Shown: in pieces, positions 1 through 8,476 of the stretch
Layout: the number at the start of each line of letters is the position of its first letter
How positions within the stretch are numbered: the stretch's first letter is position 1
Origin: JTS-RE37 sp041744575
Lineage (GTDB): Bacteria; Bacteroidota; Bacteroidia; Flavobacteriales; Flavobacteriaceae
DNA: 64,000 nt
Direction of reading: 5' to 3'
Assembly (NCBI GenBank): GCA_041744575.1
Contig: JBGTKP010000049.1
Coordinates: forward strand, 62,001 to 126,000
Translations under genes and position numbers: made by a program
Notes under the pieces: generated by a model
What the model saw: the letters and a program-made list of their open reading frames with translations, nothing else
Databases searched by the model: none
Told to the model about the DNA's origin: nothing

Positions 1-1589
1 GCAGTGGGTAACTGGTAATACTTTGGAATACCGTTGTAATAAGCTTGTTTTGAATATTTTACAAGATTGACGATGGATAATGGTTCTGATAATTCCGGGA
101 TGTCCGAAATGAGACTGCCTAATTCATTCATCTTCTTGAGCGTCGACGGCTTCATCACCCCGTTTTTCCGCTCAGTATCTATGACAATTTCGACAGGCAT
201 GATCCCGTCAAACTCTTCCTCAAAAAATCGGATATCCCTGAAAAATTCAGTTTTCTTTGGCATGTCTTCAATGGGACTTCCGGAAATATTGATCTGATAA
301 ATGCCTATAATCCCGAGCACAAGTAGCATCAGGGAAACTATGTAAACGGAAATTCGCCGGTCTCTCACAATGTGAACCATCCAGTTTACAAAGGTGTCAA
401 TCCACTTTTTGTTAAGATGTTTCAGGTGCTTTGTTTTCGGGAGGGGCATAAAACTATAGACAATGGGGATGATCAGTAGGGATAAAACGAATATGCACAG
501 AATATTGATCGAAGCCACAATTCCGAACTCTGTAAGGAGTTTACTGTCCGTAATAATAAAGGTTGCAAAACCTGAAGCTGTGGTAACATTGGTCATCAGG
601 GTGGCATTACCTATTTTCGAGATAACACGCTGTAATGAAAGTGCCTGATTCCCGTGCTTTTGTACTTCCTGCTGATACTTATTGATGAGGAAAATGCAAT
701 TGGGAATCCCAATAACGATGATCAGAGGAGGGATCAGTGCCGTGAGGACAGTGATTTCATACTGTAACAGACCCAAAAGACCAAAAGCCCACATGACGCC
801 GATTATAACCACCAGCATTGAAATAAGGGTGGCTCTCAGGCTTCTGAAAAAAAAGAAGAACAACAGGGAGGTTACTAATAGTGCGGCGGTAATGAATTTA
901 CCTATTTCATCTATGATGTTTTGCGAATTCATGGTACGGATATAGGGCATTCCGGAAATATGAACATCCAGGCCCGTCTCTCGCTCAAAATCCCGTACAA
1001 GTAGCCGGAGATCCTGCAGGATAAAATCTTTCCTTACCGAGGTGTTTACGATATCCTGATCCAGGTAAACCACCGTCCGTATGGTCTGGCTTTCTGAATT
1101 GTAAAGGAGGTGGTCATAAAAAGGCAGGTCATTGAACAAATGCGCTGTCAGGCTGTCAATCTCCTTCTTGCTGTCAGGCATGGATTTAAGGAAAGGTTGC
1201 AGGACGAACGCCTGAAGCGAATCATCTTTTACAAGTTCCTGGAGATTTTCCGTAGACAATACAAAATCGACTTCAGGAAAAGCCTGCAGTTGTTTACTCA
1301 GTCGGTTCCAGTGATTAAAGTTTTCAGGGCGGAACAACTTCGCATCTCTCACTCCAAGAACGACCGCGTTCCCTTCTTCTCCGAAAAGTTTCAGAAAGTT
1401 TTTATAATTCTGGTTAATGGGGTGGTCATCCGGCAAAAGGTTGGCCTCGGAATTGGAGAAGCGCATCTTGTCCCACTGAAATGCCATAAATACCGTAATC
1501 GCTATTATCCCAACCAGGATGCCAATCCTGTTGCGTAGAATGATCCTTGCGGTTTTGGCCCAAAATCCTGCTACCAGCTTGGCTGCCAT
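1..1589 (-). CDS. RND superfamily exporter (MMPL-type), 3' end cut off by the window
   Basis: The reverse strand is open from an ATG at 1589 to the window edge, giving 529 codons with no stop. The protein opens with a short cytoplasmic stretch and one membrane helix near residues 20-40. A periplasmic domain of about 190 residues follows, then a block of five or six hydrophobic helices (roughly residues 225-385) with the GIPNCIFLINKY stretch typical of MMPL/RND predicted exporters. A second periplasmic domain begins before the cut. Such proteins are usually about 750-800 residues, so about a third is missing. They export lipids, hopanoids or other hydrophobic compounds across the inner membrane; the substrate here is unknown. 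The gene diverges from the sulfite dehydrogenase unit. The family call is firm and the substrate open. Confidence 0.82.
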   Translation of the reverse strand, partial: MAAKLVAGFWAKTARIILRNRIGILVGIIAITVFMAFQWDKMRFSNSEANLLPDDHPINQNYKNFLKLFGEEGNAVVLGVRDAKLFRPENFNHWNRLSKQLQAFPEVDFVLSTENLQELVKDDSLQAFVLQPFLKSMPDSKKEIDSLTAHLFNDLPFYDHLLYNSESQTIRTVVYLDQDIVNTSVRKDFILQDLRLLVRDFERETGLDVHISGMPYIRTMNSQNIIDEIGKFITAALLVTSLLFFFFFRSLRATLISMLVVIIGVMWAFGLLGLLQYEITVLTALIPPLIIVIGIPNCIFLINKYQQEVQKHGNQALSLQRVISKIGNATLMTNVTTASGFATFIITDSKLLTEFGIVASINILCIFVLSLLIIPIVYSFMPLPKTKHLKHLNKKWIDTFVNWMVHIVRDRRISVYIVSLMLLVLGIIGIYQINISGSPIEDMPKKTEFFRDIRFFEEEFDGIMPVEIVIDTERKNGVMKPSTLKKMNELGSLISDIPELSEPLSIVNLVKYSKQAYYNGIPKYYQLPT

Positions 1590-1607
1590 GCATTAATTTT
1601 TCGCAGT

Positions 1608-1615
1608 CAAAGGTA
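1608..1615 (-). promoter_or_regulatory. Putative -7 element for the RND exporter
   Basis: On the minus strand this reads TACCTTTG, an exact match to the Bacteroidetes -7 consensus TAnnTTTG, 19 bases upstream of the ATG. No TTG lies at the expected 19-base spacing, so only half of the promoter is supported. Confidence 0.4.
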
Positions 1616-1740
1616 GATAATACGTGGCAGGGTTCCTAGTATGGCCATACCAAATAAAGAAGTTAAGTTTTATGAAAACATGCAAGGCCTTTCCCTGGCG
1701 ATAAAATGTGTAAATTAGGGTCAGTAATTATCGGCCGGTA

Positions 1741-2961
1741 TTGAAAAGAAGAAGATTTGTACGTAACAGTGTTTTGCTTGGCATGTCTGCCGCCATTGGA
1801 GCGGACATCGTCTATGGAAACCTGATGCCTGAAGGCTACCTTCCACTTGGGTTACAGGGAGAGGACCCCTTCAAATTGTTCAGCAAGGACAAAGAGATGG
1901 TCCTTTTAAATGACAAGCCCTGGAATATGGAAGCGAAAGCCCACTTACTCAATGACAGGGTTACCCCGAATAAATACATGTTCATCCGCAATAACGGACT
2001 GGTTCCGGTGAAGCCGGATGCCTCCAATTGGACCCTGACCATAGACGGGGAATCTGTAGTTACAAAAAAAACCTATTCTTTTTCAGACCTGAAAACGAAG
2101 TTTCCCATCCATACCTACCACCTTACCCTGGAATGCGGAGGCAACGGACGCAGTGAATTCAATCCGCCGGCTTCAGGCAACCAATGGACCATCGGCGCAG
2201 TTTCCTGTGCCAAATGGACAGGGGTCAGGCTAAGGGATGTTCTTACGGATGCGGGTATCAAAAAGGATGCAGTATATATCGGCTACCATGCCACTGATAT
2301 CCATCTTAGCCAGGATCCGGGAAAAGAGCCAATTTCACGGGGATTCCCGCTTCAAAAGGCAATGCAGGACGAAACCCTCCTCGCTTTTAAAATGAATGAT
2401 GGAGATATCCCTCTTGTTCACGGTTACCCCCTTCGTCTGGTGGCGGGAGGCTGGCCGGCCTCTGTTTCCGGGAAATGGATTGAAAGGATCAGTATTAGAA
2501 ATAAGGTACATGACGGGGAAAAGATGCTGGGAGATTCCTACCGCATGCCCTGTACCCCTATAGAACCCGGAACCCAGGTGGCGGATGAAAATATGTGCAT
2601 TATAGAATCAATGCCCGTAAAATCCCTGATCACCCAACCGAGATCTGGCGCCGTAATACGCCGTGGCGGGAATTTGACCATAAAGGGCCATGCATGGGCC
2701 GGAGAGTTAGAGGTGTCAAAAATGGAATATTCCATTGATTTCGGTTCTACATGGTCCGACTGCACGCTCGAACCGGCCGTGAATCGGTTGGCATGGCAGC
2801 AATTTTCTGCGGTGGTCCCTTTTAAAAGAAATGGTTATTACGAGGTTTGGGCCAGGGCGACTGATTCTGAAGGCCGTGCCCAACCTATGGTCCTGCCTGG
2901 TTGGAATCCGAAGGGTTACCTGAACAATGCGTGTCACAGGGTTGCTGTTAAGATAACTTAG
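1741..2961 (+). CDS. Tat-exported molybdopterin sulfite dehydrogenase (sulfite oxidase family)
   Basis: The 406-residue protein resembles the catalytic subunit of sulfite:cytochrome c oxidoreductases, which oxidise sulfite to sulfate in the periplasm. The N-terminus (KRRRFVRNS, then a hydrophobic stretch) looks like a twin-arginine signal. The molybdopterin domain has LECGGNGRSEF at residues 130-140, where Cys132 aligns with the molybdenum-ligating cysteine of sulfite oxidases. The last 120 or so residues form the immunoglobulin-like dimerisation domain of the family (GYYEVWARATDSEGR). The start is a TTG: an in-frame TAA at 1711 leaves no upstream ATG, and TTG preserves the Tat signal. The stop abuts the start of the cytochrome c gene, so the two are surely cotranscribed. 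Other substrates of this fold, such as other S-oxides, cannot be excluded. Confidence 0.88.
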   Translation: MKRRRFVRNSVLLGMSAAIGADIVYGNLMPEGYLPLGLQGEDPFKLFSKDKEMVLLNDKPWNMEAKAHLLNDRVTPNKYMFIRNNGLVPVKPDASNWTLTIDGESVVTKKTYSFSDLKTKFPIHTYHLTLECGGNGRSEFNPPASGNQWTIGAVSCAKWTGVRLRDVLTDAGIKKDAVYIGYHATDIHLSQDPGKEPISRGFPLQKAMQDETLLAFKMNDGDIPLVHGYPLRLVAGGWPASVSGKWIERISIRNKVHDGEKMLGDSYRMPCTPIEPGTQVADENMCIIESMPVKSLITQPRSGAVIRRGGNLTIKGHAWAGELEVSKMEYSIDFGSTWSDCTLEPAVNRLAWQQFSAVVPFKRNGYYEVWARATDSEGRAQPMVLPGWNPKGYLNNACHRVAVKIT

Positions 2962-3435
2962 ATGAAAAAAAATGATCGCTACGGGAAGATGGAACGAAAG
3001 GTGTTCCGGCTGCTCATTCTGGTATGCACCGTGGTAATAATTCTGGCTATAGGTATTGCCTACTATATGACCAACCGATCTGGTTCAATTGGAAAAGCCC
3101 AGAGTGACAGTGAGTATAAAAATATCCCTCTGGCAGATGACAACCGGATTGAAAATGGGGTACACGTGCGAACCGGTCTAAAGGAAGGCACAGGTTTGGC
3201 GGAGACCGTGGCCAACTGTACTGGCTGTCATTCCGCGAAATTAATCATTCAGAATAATCTGGACCGTGAGGCATGGATCGCGAATATCCGATGGATGCAG
3301 GCCACGCAGAATTTATGGGATCTCGGTAAAAATGAAGAAATTATTCTGGACTATCTGGTTACAAACTATCCTCCTGATAATAAGGGAAGAAGGGAGCCAC
3401 TCACAAAAGTGGCATGGTACGAATGGGAGCCATAA
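2962..3435 (+). CDS. Membrane-anchored monohaem cytochrome c, partner of the sulfite dehydrogenase
   Basis: The 157-residue protein has one N-terminal membrane helix (about residues 16-36) and a periplasmic domain with a single haem c site, CTGCH, at residues 86-90. A WMQ near residue 112 offers a candidate axial methionine. The ATG follows the stop of the molybdoenzyme with no gap, the usual arrangement for a SorA/SorB-like pair in which the cytochrome takes electrons from the molybdenum subunit. The helix probably stays uncleaved and keeps the haem domain at the membrane, so electrons could pass to the terminal oxidase encoded elsewhere in the window. The pairing is inferred from the gene order. 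Confidence 0.83.
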   Translation: MKKNDRYGKMERKVFRLLILVCTVVIILAIGIAYYMTNRSGSIGKAQSDSEYKNIPLADDNRIENGVHVRTGLKEGTGLAETVANCTGCHSAKLIIQNNLDREAWIANIRWMQATQNLWDLGKNEEIILDYLVTNYPPDNKGRREPLTKVAWYEWEP

Positions 3436-3471
3436 CAACCTGTTCAGGGAATGAGCATCATATAAGCCGAC

Positions 3472-4026
3472 TCAGACTTTCATGATTTCGGCCTCTTTCA
3501 CCTCAAACAACCCGTCAATTTTACGGGTATATTTGTCAGTCAACGTCTGAATATCCATCACCGCATTCTTCTGCAAGTCCTCAGAAATATCCAGATCCTT
3601 TAATTCTTTATTCGCCTCCTGCCTCGCACTGCGAACACTGATTTTGGCTTCCTCTGCCTCCGCCTTGGCTTGTTTTCCCAGTTGCAACCGGCGTTCTTCT
3701 GTAAGCGGGGGGACATTGATAATAACGAAATCTCCGTTATTCATAGGGTTAAAACCCAGGTTGGCATTCATGATTGCCGTTTCAATTTCCTGCAATAAAT
3801 TTTTTTCCCAGGGTTGGATGGAAATCGTTCTGGCATCCGGAGTATTGATATTAGAGACCTGTGATAAAGGGGTTTGAGACCCGTAATATTCCACCATGAC
3901 GGAAGATAACATGGCCGGACTGGCTTTTCCTGCACGGATTTTTATAAAGGCCTTTTCAAGGTGAGAAATGGCCTGGTCCATGGCTTCTTTGGTGGTATCT
4001 AATACAAATTGAACCTCTTCGTTCAT
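3472..4026 (-). CDS. frr: Ribosome recycling factor
   Basis: The 184-residue protein has the full length and sequence of RRF, including the N-terminal helix with LEKAFIKIRAGKASPAML and the central NIPPLTEERR-like segment (residues about 105-114, here NVPPLTEERR). RRF splits post-termination ribosomes together with EF-G. The gene lies 44 bases after pyrH on the same strand, the ancient pyrH-frr pair, and the two probably share a transcript. It converges with the sulfite dehydrogenase unit, with only 36 bases between the stops and no obvious terminator hairpin. Confidence 0.97.
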   Translation of the reverse strand: MNEEVQFVLDTTKEAMDQAISHLEKAFIKIRAGKASPAMLSSVMVEYYGSQTPLSQVSNINTPDARTISIQPWEKNLLQEIETAIMNANLGFNPMNNGDFVIINVPPLTEERRLQLGKQAKAEAEEAKISVRSARQEANKELKDLDISEDLQKNAVMDIQTLTDKYTRKIDGLFEVKEAEIMKV

Positions 4027-4070
4027 GATTACTGCGTATTTTTAAATAAAATATGATCCTCAGGATCATG

Positions 4071-4778
4071 TTATAAATTAACAACGGTGCCTACACTTTC
4101 ACCAGAAACCAGCTTCATAAGATTCCCCTTCTTGTTGATGTCAAATACAACAATGGGTAATTTGTTTTCCTGACTTAAAGTAAATGCTGTAGTGTCCATT
4201 ACCTTCAATCCTTTGATGAGGACTTCTTTAAAAGAAATGGTGTCAAATTTGGTGGCGGTTTTATCCTTTTCCGGGTCACTGGTATAGATGCCATCTACCC
4301 TGGTGCCTTTCAGGATGACATCTGCCTCTATTTCAATGGCTCTCAGGACTGCAGCTGAGTCCGTAGTGAAGTATGGATTGCCGGTGCCACCCCCAAAAAT
4401 CACTACCCGGCCTTTTTCCAGATGTCGCATGGCCCTTCTTCTGATGAACGGTTCGGCCACCTCGTTGATCTTGATTGCTGACTGTAAGCGGGTTTGAACT
4501 CCTTTGTCCTCAAGTGCGCTCTGAAGGGCCAGGCCATTGATCACAGTCGCAAGCATCCCCATGTGATCCCCCTGGACTCTGTCAATGCCATTGCTTTCAC
4601 CAGCCAGACCACGAAAAATATTTCCTCCTCCGATAACAATGGCCACTTCTACTCCTTTTTCCACGATCTCCTTGATCTCTTCCGCATACTCCGAGAGCCT
4701 GACGGGGTCAATGCCATACTGCCTGCTTCCCATCAGTGCTTCCCCACTCAACTTTAAAAGGATCCGTTTATATGCCAT
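4071..4778 (-). CDS. pyrH: UMP kinase
   Basis: This bacterial UMP kinase of the amino acid kinase fold phosphorylates UMP to UDP. The 235 residues start MAYKRILLKLSGEAL and show the GGGNIFRG nucleotide-binding loop, the GDHMGMLAT segment and the GGGTGNPYFTTDSAA loop of the family. An in-frame extension to 4913 is possible, but it adds 45 residues not seen in PyrH proteins, and a possible -7 element lies between it and 4778, so the ATG at 4778 is preferred. It is followed by frr. In many bacteria tsf sits directly upstream of pyrH; here a plus-strand block intervenes. Confidence 0.97.
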   Translation of the reverse strand: MAYKRILLKLSGEALMGSRQYGIDPVRLSEYAEEIKEIVEKGVEVAIVIGGGNIFRGLAGESNGIDRVQGDHMGMLATVINGLALQSALEDKGVQTRLQSAIKINEVAEPFIRRRAMRHLEKGRVVIFGGGTGNPYFTTDSAAVLRAIEIEADVILKGTRVDGIYTSDPEKDKTATKFDTISFKEVLIKGLKVMDTTAFTLSQENKLPIVVFDINKKGNLMKLVSGESVGTVVNL

Positions 4779-4797
4779 GAGCCATTTTATTTGGGGA

Positions 4798-4805
4798 CAA
4801 AAATA
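4798..4805 (-). promoter_or_regulatory. Possible -7 element for pyrH-frr
   Basis: The minus strand reads TATTTTTG, matching TAnnTTTG, 19 bases before the pyrH ATG. A second exact match lies at 4808-4815. Neither has a TTG at the standard spacing, and the region is AT-rich, so chance matches are possible. Confidence 0.35.
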
Positions 4806-5027
4806 ATCAAAATTACGAAACAGAGATAACCTTCGGTACCGGGGGACGAATAATTTGACATCTCCCGGCAGGCCTTGCGGTACGCTACCGCCGCTTTTGT
4901 GAATGCCTTTCATCCTGGTTTATGCAGTCCGTCAGTAGAGGAATGTAGTTCTCCTAATTATTTGCAAATATTACCCCTTAGATGAAGAAATTTTAATATC
5001 CTTGTGCCGAAATGTAAGGAAATATAT

Positions 5028-6896
5028 ATGAAAAAGGTGAGTTGTATATTGCTGCTGGGAATACTATTAAATGCCTGCGGTTCGGGTAAGGCGTTGGTTT
5101 CAGCGGATAAAACACCCATGCTTACAACACTTGATCTGGTAACCGTTGTCAATGATAAGGTATTGGTCTCTATGGACCCCGGGGCCTTCAGTAGTGATCA
5201 GGTCTCATTTTATATCCCTAAGACCGTCCCAGGAACCTATAGTACAGATAATTACGGGAAATATATAGAAGGTTTTAAAGCACTGGATTATCAGGGTGAG
5301 GAATTGACAGTGTCAAAAGGCGATGAAAATACTTGGAATATCAGCAATGGCAAAGATCTTGACAAGATTGAATATTATGTGAATGATACCTACGATTCCG
5401 AAGGAGATCAGGATCATGCTGTATTCTCACCTGCAGGCACCAATATTATGCAAGGGGAAGATTTTATGCTTAACCTCCATGGGTTTGTGGGTTATTTTGA
5501 CGGTTTAAAGGAGATTCCGTATGAACTCCTTGTGAAAGTTCCGGAAGGCCTCAAGGCAACCACTTCCCTCAAAAGAAAAGAAGGCGATAGCGTAAAAGGA
5601 GAAGATCTTTTTATGGCCGACAGGTATTTCGATATAATTGATAATCCCATCCTGTATGCGAAACCAAATGCGGTGTCTTTCGAGATCAATGGCATTACAG
5701 TTAATCTCAGTGTGTATTCACCAAGCGGAGCCTATAAGGCAACAGATCTTAAAGAGCCGATGGAGCGCATGATGGGAGCTCAGAAGTCATTTCTTGGAGA
5801 TACAGATGGAACAAAGGAATACAATATCATTCTGTACCTTTCTACCCTTGAACCCACCGATGCCTCGGGATTTGGGGCTTTGGAACACCATACCTCCACT
5901 GTTGTGGTCCTGCCTGAGCAAATGCCAATGGAACAACTTGAAGAGGCCATGGTAGATGTGGTCTCTCATGAATTTTTCCATATTGTGACACCTCTGAATG
6001 TCCACTCTAATGAGATCCAATTTTTTGATTACAACAATCCCAAAATGTCCCAACACCTTTGGATGTATGAAGGAACAACCGAGTACTTTGCCAATCTGTT
6101 CCAGATACAGCAGGGGTTGATAGACTCCACGGAATTTTACCAAAGGATCATGGATAAGATAAATAATTCCAAATCCTTTGATGATGAGATGTCCTTTACA
6201 ACGATGAGTAAGAATATCCTCGATGCTCCCTACAAGGAAAACTATGCCAATGTCTATGAGAAAGGTGCCCTGATCAACATGGCGCTTGACATCACCCTCC
6301 GGGAATTGAGCGGCGGCGAAAAGGGTGTATTGTGGCTAATGAAAGAGCTTTCCAGGAAGTATGGAAACAACACCCCTTTTAAGGATGAGGAGCTTATAGA
6401 TGAAATAGTGGCTATGACCTATCCTGAAATCCGAACCTTTTTTGACACCTATGTTATTGGCAAAACACCCATCGATTATGAAACTATCCTCAATAAGGTA
6501 GGTCTGACCACCACTTTAAAACAGGAGGAAACCGGGTATTTCCTTAAAGGAGAGATCCCCTATATTGATGTGGACAGGGAAAGTGATAATGCCATTTTTG
6601 TCAGAAAGGGAATTGAACTAAATAGTTTCTTTAACGAACTTGGAGTTCAGGGCGGAGACGTGATCCAGAGCATTAACGGAACTATCATAGATCTTGAGGC
6701 CATCCGACCGATCATCGGCGAAAGTTTTAGCTGGACTCCCGAGACGGAAGTGACCATGGAGGTACAGCGGGGTGACAATTCCGTTAAACTTTCAGGTAAG
6801 GCAGGTAATCCAGTAGTAGAAGTGGAAACCATAGTGCCTGTCAAGAATGCCTCCGAAGGAGACATCTCACTCAGGGAAGCCTGGATGAAAGGATAA
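5028..6896 (+). CDS. M61 family metallopeptidase lipoprotein with C-terminal PDZ domain
   Basis: The 622-residue protein starts MKKVSCILLLGILLNACGSG, a lipoprotein signal with the lipidated cysteine in LNAC. A GTG at 5004 would add eight residues ahead of this signal and is not favoured. The catalytic zinc motif HEFFH is at residues 314-318, followed by PLNVHS and by WMYEGTTEYF with the third ligand Glu348, the pattern of M61 glycyl aminopeptidase-like enzymes. A PDZ domain (GVQGGDVIQSING) occupies about residues 530-605. It is probably a cell-surface or periplasmic aminopeptidase. It stands between pyrH and the sigma factor operon and has its own terminator. The peptide substrate is unknown. 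Confidence 0.9.
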   Translation: MKKVSCILLLGILLNACGSGKALVSADKTPMLTTLDLVTVVNDKVLVSMDPGAFSSDQVSFYIPKTVPGTYSTDNYGKYIEGFKALDYQGEELTVSKGDENTWNISNGKDLDKIEYYVNDTYDSEGDQDHAVFSPAGTNIMQGEDFMLNLHGFVGYFDGLKEIPYELLVKVPEGLKATTSLKRKEGDSVKGEDLFMADRYFDIIDNPILYAKPNAVSFEINGITVNLSVYSPSGAYKATDLKEPMERMMGAQKSFLGDTDGTKEYNIILYLSTLEPTDASGFGALEHHTSTVVVLPEQMPMEQLEEAMVDVVSHEFFHIVTPLNVHSNEIQFFDYNNPKMSQHLWMYEGTTEYFANLFQIQQGLIDSTEFYQRIMDKINNSKSFDDEMSFTTMSKNILDAPYKENYANVYEKGALINMALDITLRELSGGEKGVLWLMKELSRKYGNNTPFKDEELIDEIVAMTYPEIRTFFDTYVIGKTPIDYETILNKVGLTTTLKQEETGYFLKGEIPYIDVDRESDNAIFVRKGIELNSFFNELGVQGGDVIQSINGTIIDLEAIRPIIGESFSWTPETEVTMEVQRGDNSVKLSGKAGNPVVEVETIVPVKNASEGDISLREAWMKG

Positions 6897-6952
6897 ACAA
6901 GCAAAACCTGCACAATCGATATCAGCCTTTATCTTTAAAGGGAGGCCTGTAC

Positions 6953-6979
6953 AGCATCACTTCTTTGTGATGCTTTTTT
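6953..6979 (+). terminator. Intrinsic terminator after the M61 peptidase
   Basis: GCATCAC (6954-6960) pairs with GTGATGC (6967-6973) around a six-base loop and is followed directly by six Ts. It lies 57 bases after the peptidase stop. Confidence 0.85.
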
Positions 6980-7057
6980 CATTTTGGACATTTTTAAACT
7001 TTTTCTGTAACCTTTTTGTGAAATTGCAGTTTATCCTGCAGAACCAACACAAATCGT

Positions 7058-7624
7058 TTGCAAACACTTTCCGACAATGCATTGATGATACGAGTTAAAT
7101 CCGGAGATCTCGGACCTTATGGCTTATTGTATGAACGCCATAAAAAAAGCTTGTTCGGCTTCTTTTACAACATGAATAACAACCCGTCGGTCAGTGAAGA
7201 TCTGGTTCAGAATGTATTTATCCGCATGCTTAAATACAAGCACACCTACACAGGTGAAGGGTCATTTACCGCCTGGATGTTCAAAACCGGAAGAAATGTA
7301 TTCTACGATCATTACCGGAACGCGAAAAAAGAGGTTCATTTTCTGGAAATCGGTTTCGGGGAGTATCGATTACAAGAGGAGGATCAAGCGCAGGAGCTGA
7401 CAGACTCAGAAGAACGATTAAAACATTTGCGGATGGCCATGATGCACCTGGCTCCGGAGAAAAGGGAAGTGCTGGTACTCAGCAAGTTCAGGGAATTGAA
7501 ATTCCAGGAGATTGCGGAGATTCTCGGATGTACGGAAGGAGCCGCCAAAGTTAAGGCACACAGGGCCTTAAAAGAACTTAGGACATTGTTTTTTCAATTG
7601 GAAACACGTAAATATTATGAATAG
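7058..7624 (+). CDS. ECF-type RNA polymerase sigma factor
   Basis: The 188-residue sigma-70 family protein has only regions 2 and 4. Region 2 covers about residues 24-60 (LYERHKKSLFGFFY, then SEDLVQNVFIRM). Region 4 covers about residues 134-177 and ends in a helix-turn-helix (FQEIAEILGCTEGAAKVKAHRA). The TTG at 7058 is chosen because the residues it adds (QTLSDNALMIRVKSGD) belong to the conserved start of flavobacterial ECF factors; the ATG at 7085 would remove part of them. The last eight bases overlap the next gene, whose membrane-anchored product is probably its anti-sigma factor. It likely controls its own operon, which ends in two DUF4097 proteins; the inducing signal is unknown. Confidence 0.92.
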   Translation: MQTLSDNALMIRVKSGDLGPYGLLYERHKKSLFGFFYNMNNNPSVSEDLVQNVFIRMLKYKHTYTGEGSFTAWMFKTGRNVFYDHYRNAKKEVHFLEIGFGEYRLQEEDQAQELTDSEERLKHLRMAMMHLAPEKREVLVLSKFRELKFQEIAEILGCTEGAAKVKAHRALKELRTLFFQLETRKYYE

Positions 7625-8411
7625 AGAGGAATTTGAAAGCAGGATGATGGATTTCCTCACCGGCGCTATGAGTGATAAAGAGCGGGAGTTCTGGCAAGAC
7701 TGGCTCAATTCACATCCCGCTGAGAGACAGGAAGTGATGGATCAGATGACGCTGTGGCAACAAATGGATTCCCTGCCTTCCCCTGTTCCCTCCAAACAGA
7801 TGGATACCACATTTTACACGATGCTGAAGGAACAGCCTGCCCATCGGTCTCGCAATCCATTAAGGGGACTCGAGCAACTATTTACCAGTTCATGGATACC
7901 CAGGATGGCCATAGGGGCACTTCTGTTAGGTGCAGGATTGGCACTGGGCTATTTTTTCCATCCCGGAGTATCAGAACCTGCAGTACCCGCCGTACAGATA
8001 ACCAGGTCGGAACAATCAGGAACTGAAAACGAGCCCATCTTAACATTACTTGATGAACCGGAGGTCAGTCGCCGCTTGCTTGGGGTCAACGAGGTAGGCA
8101 AAAGCGGCAGTGTGGATGAAAAGGTGATCGGTGCACTGCTGGAAACCCTGAATAAGGATTCAAATGTGAATGTGCGACTGGCCGCTATAGAAGCGCTGAG
8201 CCACTATGTCGAAATTGAGCAGGTTCGGACAGGCCTTGTCGAATCTATAGTACAGCAGGATTCGCCTATAGTTCAGGTCACGCTGGCCAGTCTTATGGTG
8301 GCCCTGCAGGAAAAAAAGTCGGTCCCCCATTTCAGGAAACTGATCCTGACGGAGTCCCTGGATACCACCGTTAAGAAAAAACTGGAAATGACCATAAATC
8401 AGATCATCTAA
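7617..8411 (+). CDS. Membrane protein with anti-sigma-like N-terminus and HEAT repeats
   Basis: The 264-residue protein is translationally coupled to the ECF sigma gene by an eight-base overlap. Residues 1-75 are acidic and helical (FLTGAMSDKEREFWQDWL) and resemble the cytoplasmic sigma-binding part of anti-sigma factors. One membrane helix spans about residues 97-114. The exported part has a linker and then HEAT-like helical pairs (SNVNVRLAAIEALSHY, SPIVQVTLASLMVAL) to the end. The likely role is to hold the sigma factor at the membrane and to sense something through the HEAT domain, but this is inferred from position and architecture. The zinc-binding histidine-cysteine motif of ZAS anti-sigma factors is absent. 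Confidence 0.75.
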   Translation: MNREEFESRMMDFLTGAMSDKEREFWQDWLNSHPAERQEVMDQMTLWQQMDSLPSPVPSKQMDTTFYTMLKEQPAHRSRNPLRGLEQLFTSSWIPRMAIGALLLGAGLALGYFFHPGVSEPAVPAVQITRSEQSGTENEPILTLLDEPEVSRRLLGVNEVGKSGSVDEKVIGALLETLNKDSNVNVRLAAIEALSHYVEIEQVRTGLVESIVQQDSPIVQVTLASLMVALQEKKSVPHFRKLILTESLDTTVKKKLEMTINQII

Positions 8412-8476
8412 TAGGCCGAAGCTTCCTGTTGGCATGGAAGCAGCAAATCAAATTCATCAATTTTAAAAAATCATCT

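Noticed and set aside
67..1538. Several plus-strand open frames in the first 1.6 kb
   Set aside because: They lie antisense to the clear RND exporter frame on the minus strand, with no family resemblance of their own.
1711..1718. TAAATTAG upstream of the sulfite dehydrogenase
   Set aside because: It differs from the -7 consensus at a defined position and lacks a -33 element; too weak to annotate.
4779..4913. N-terminal extension of pyrH
   Set aside because: The extra 45 residues match nothing in UMP kinases, and the conserved start MAYKRILLKLSGEAL is at 4778.
7008..7018. Promoter-like TAACCTTTTTG before the sigma gene
   Set aside because: It has two extra bases relative to TAnnTTTG and no fitting -33 element, so it was not listed.
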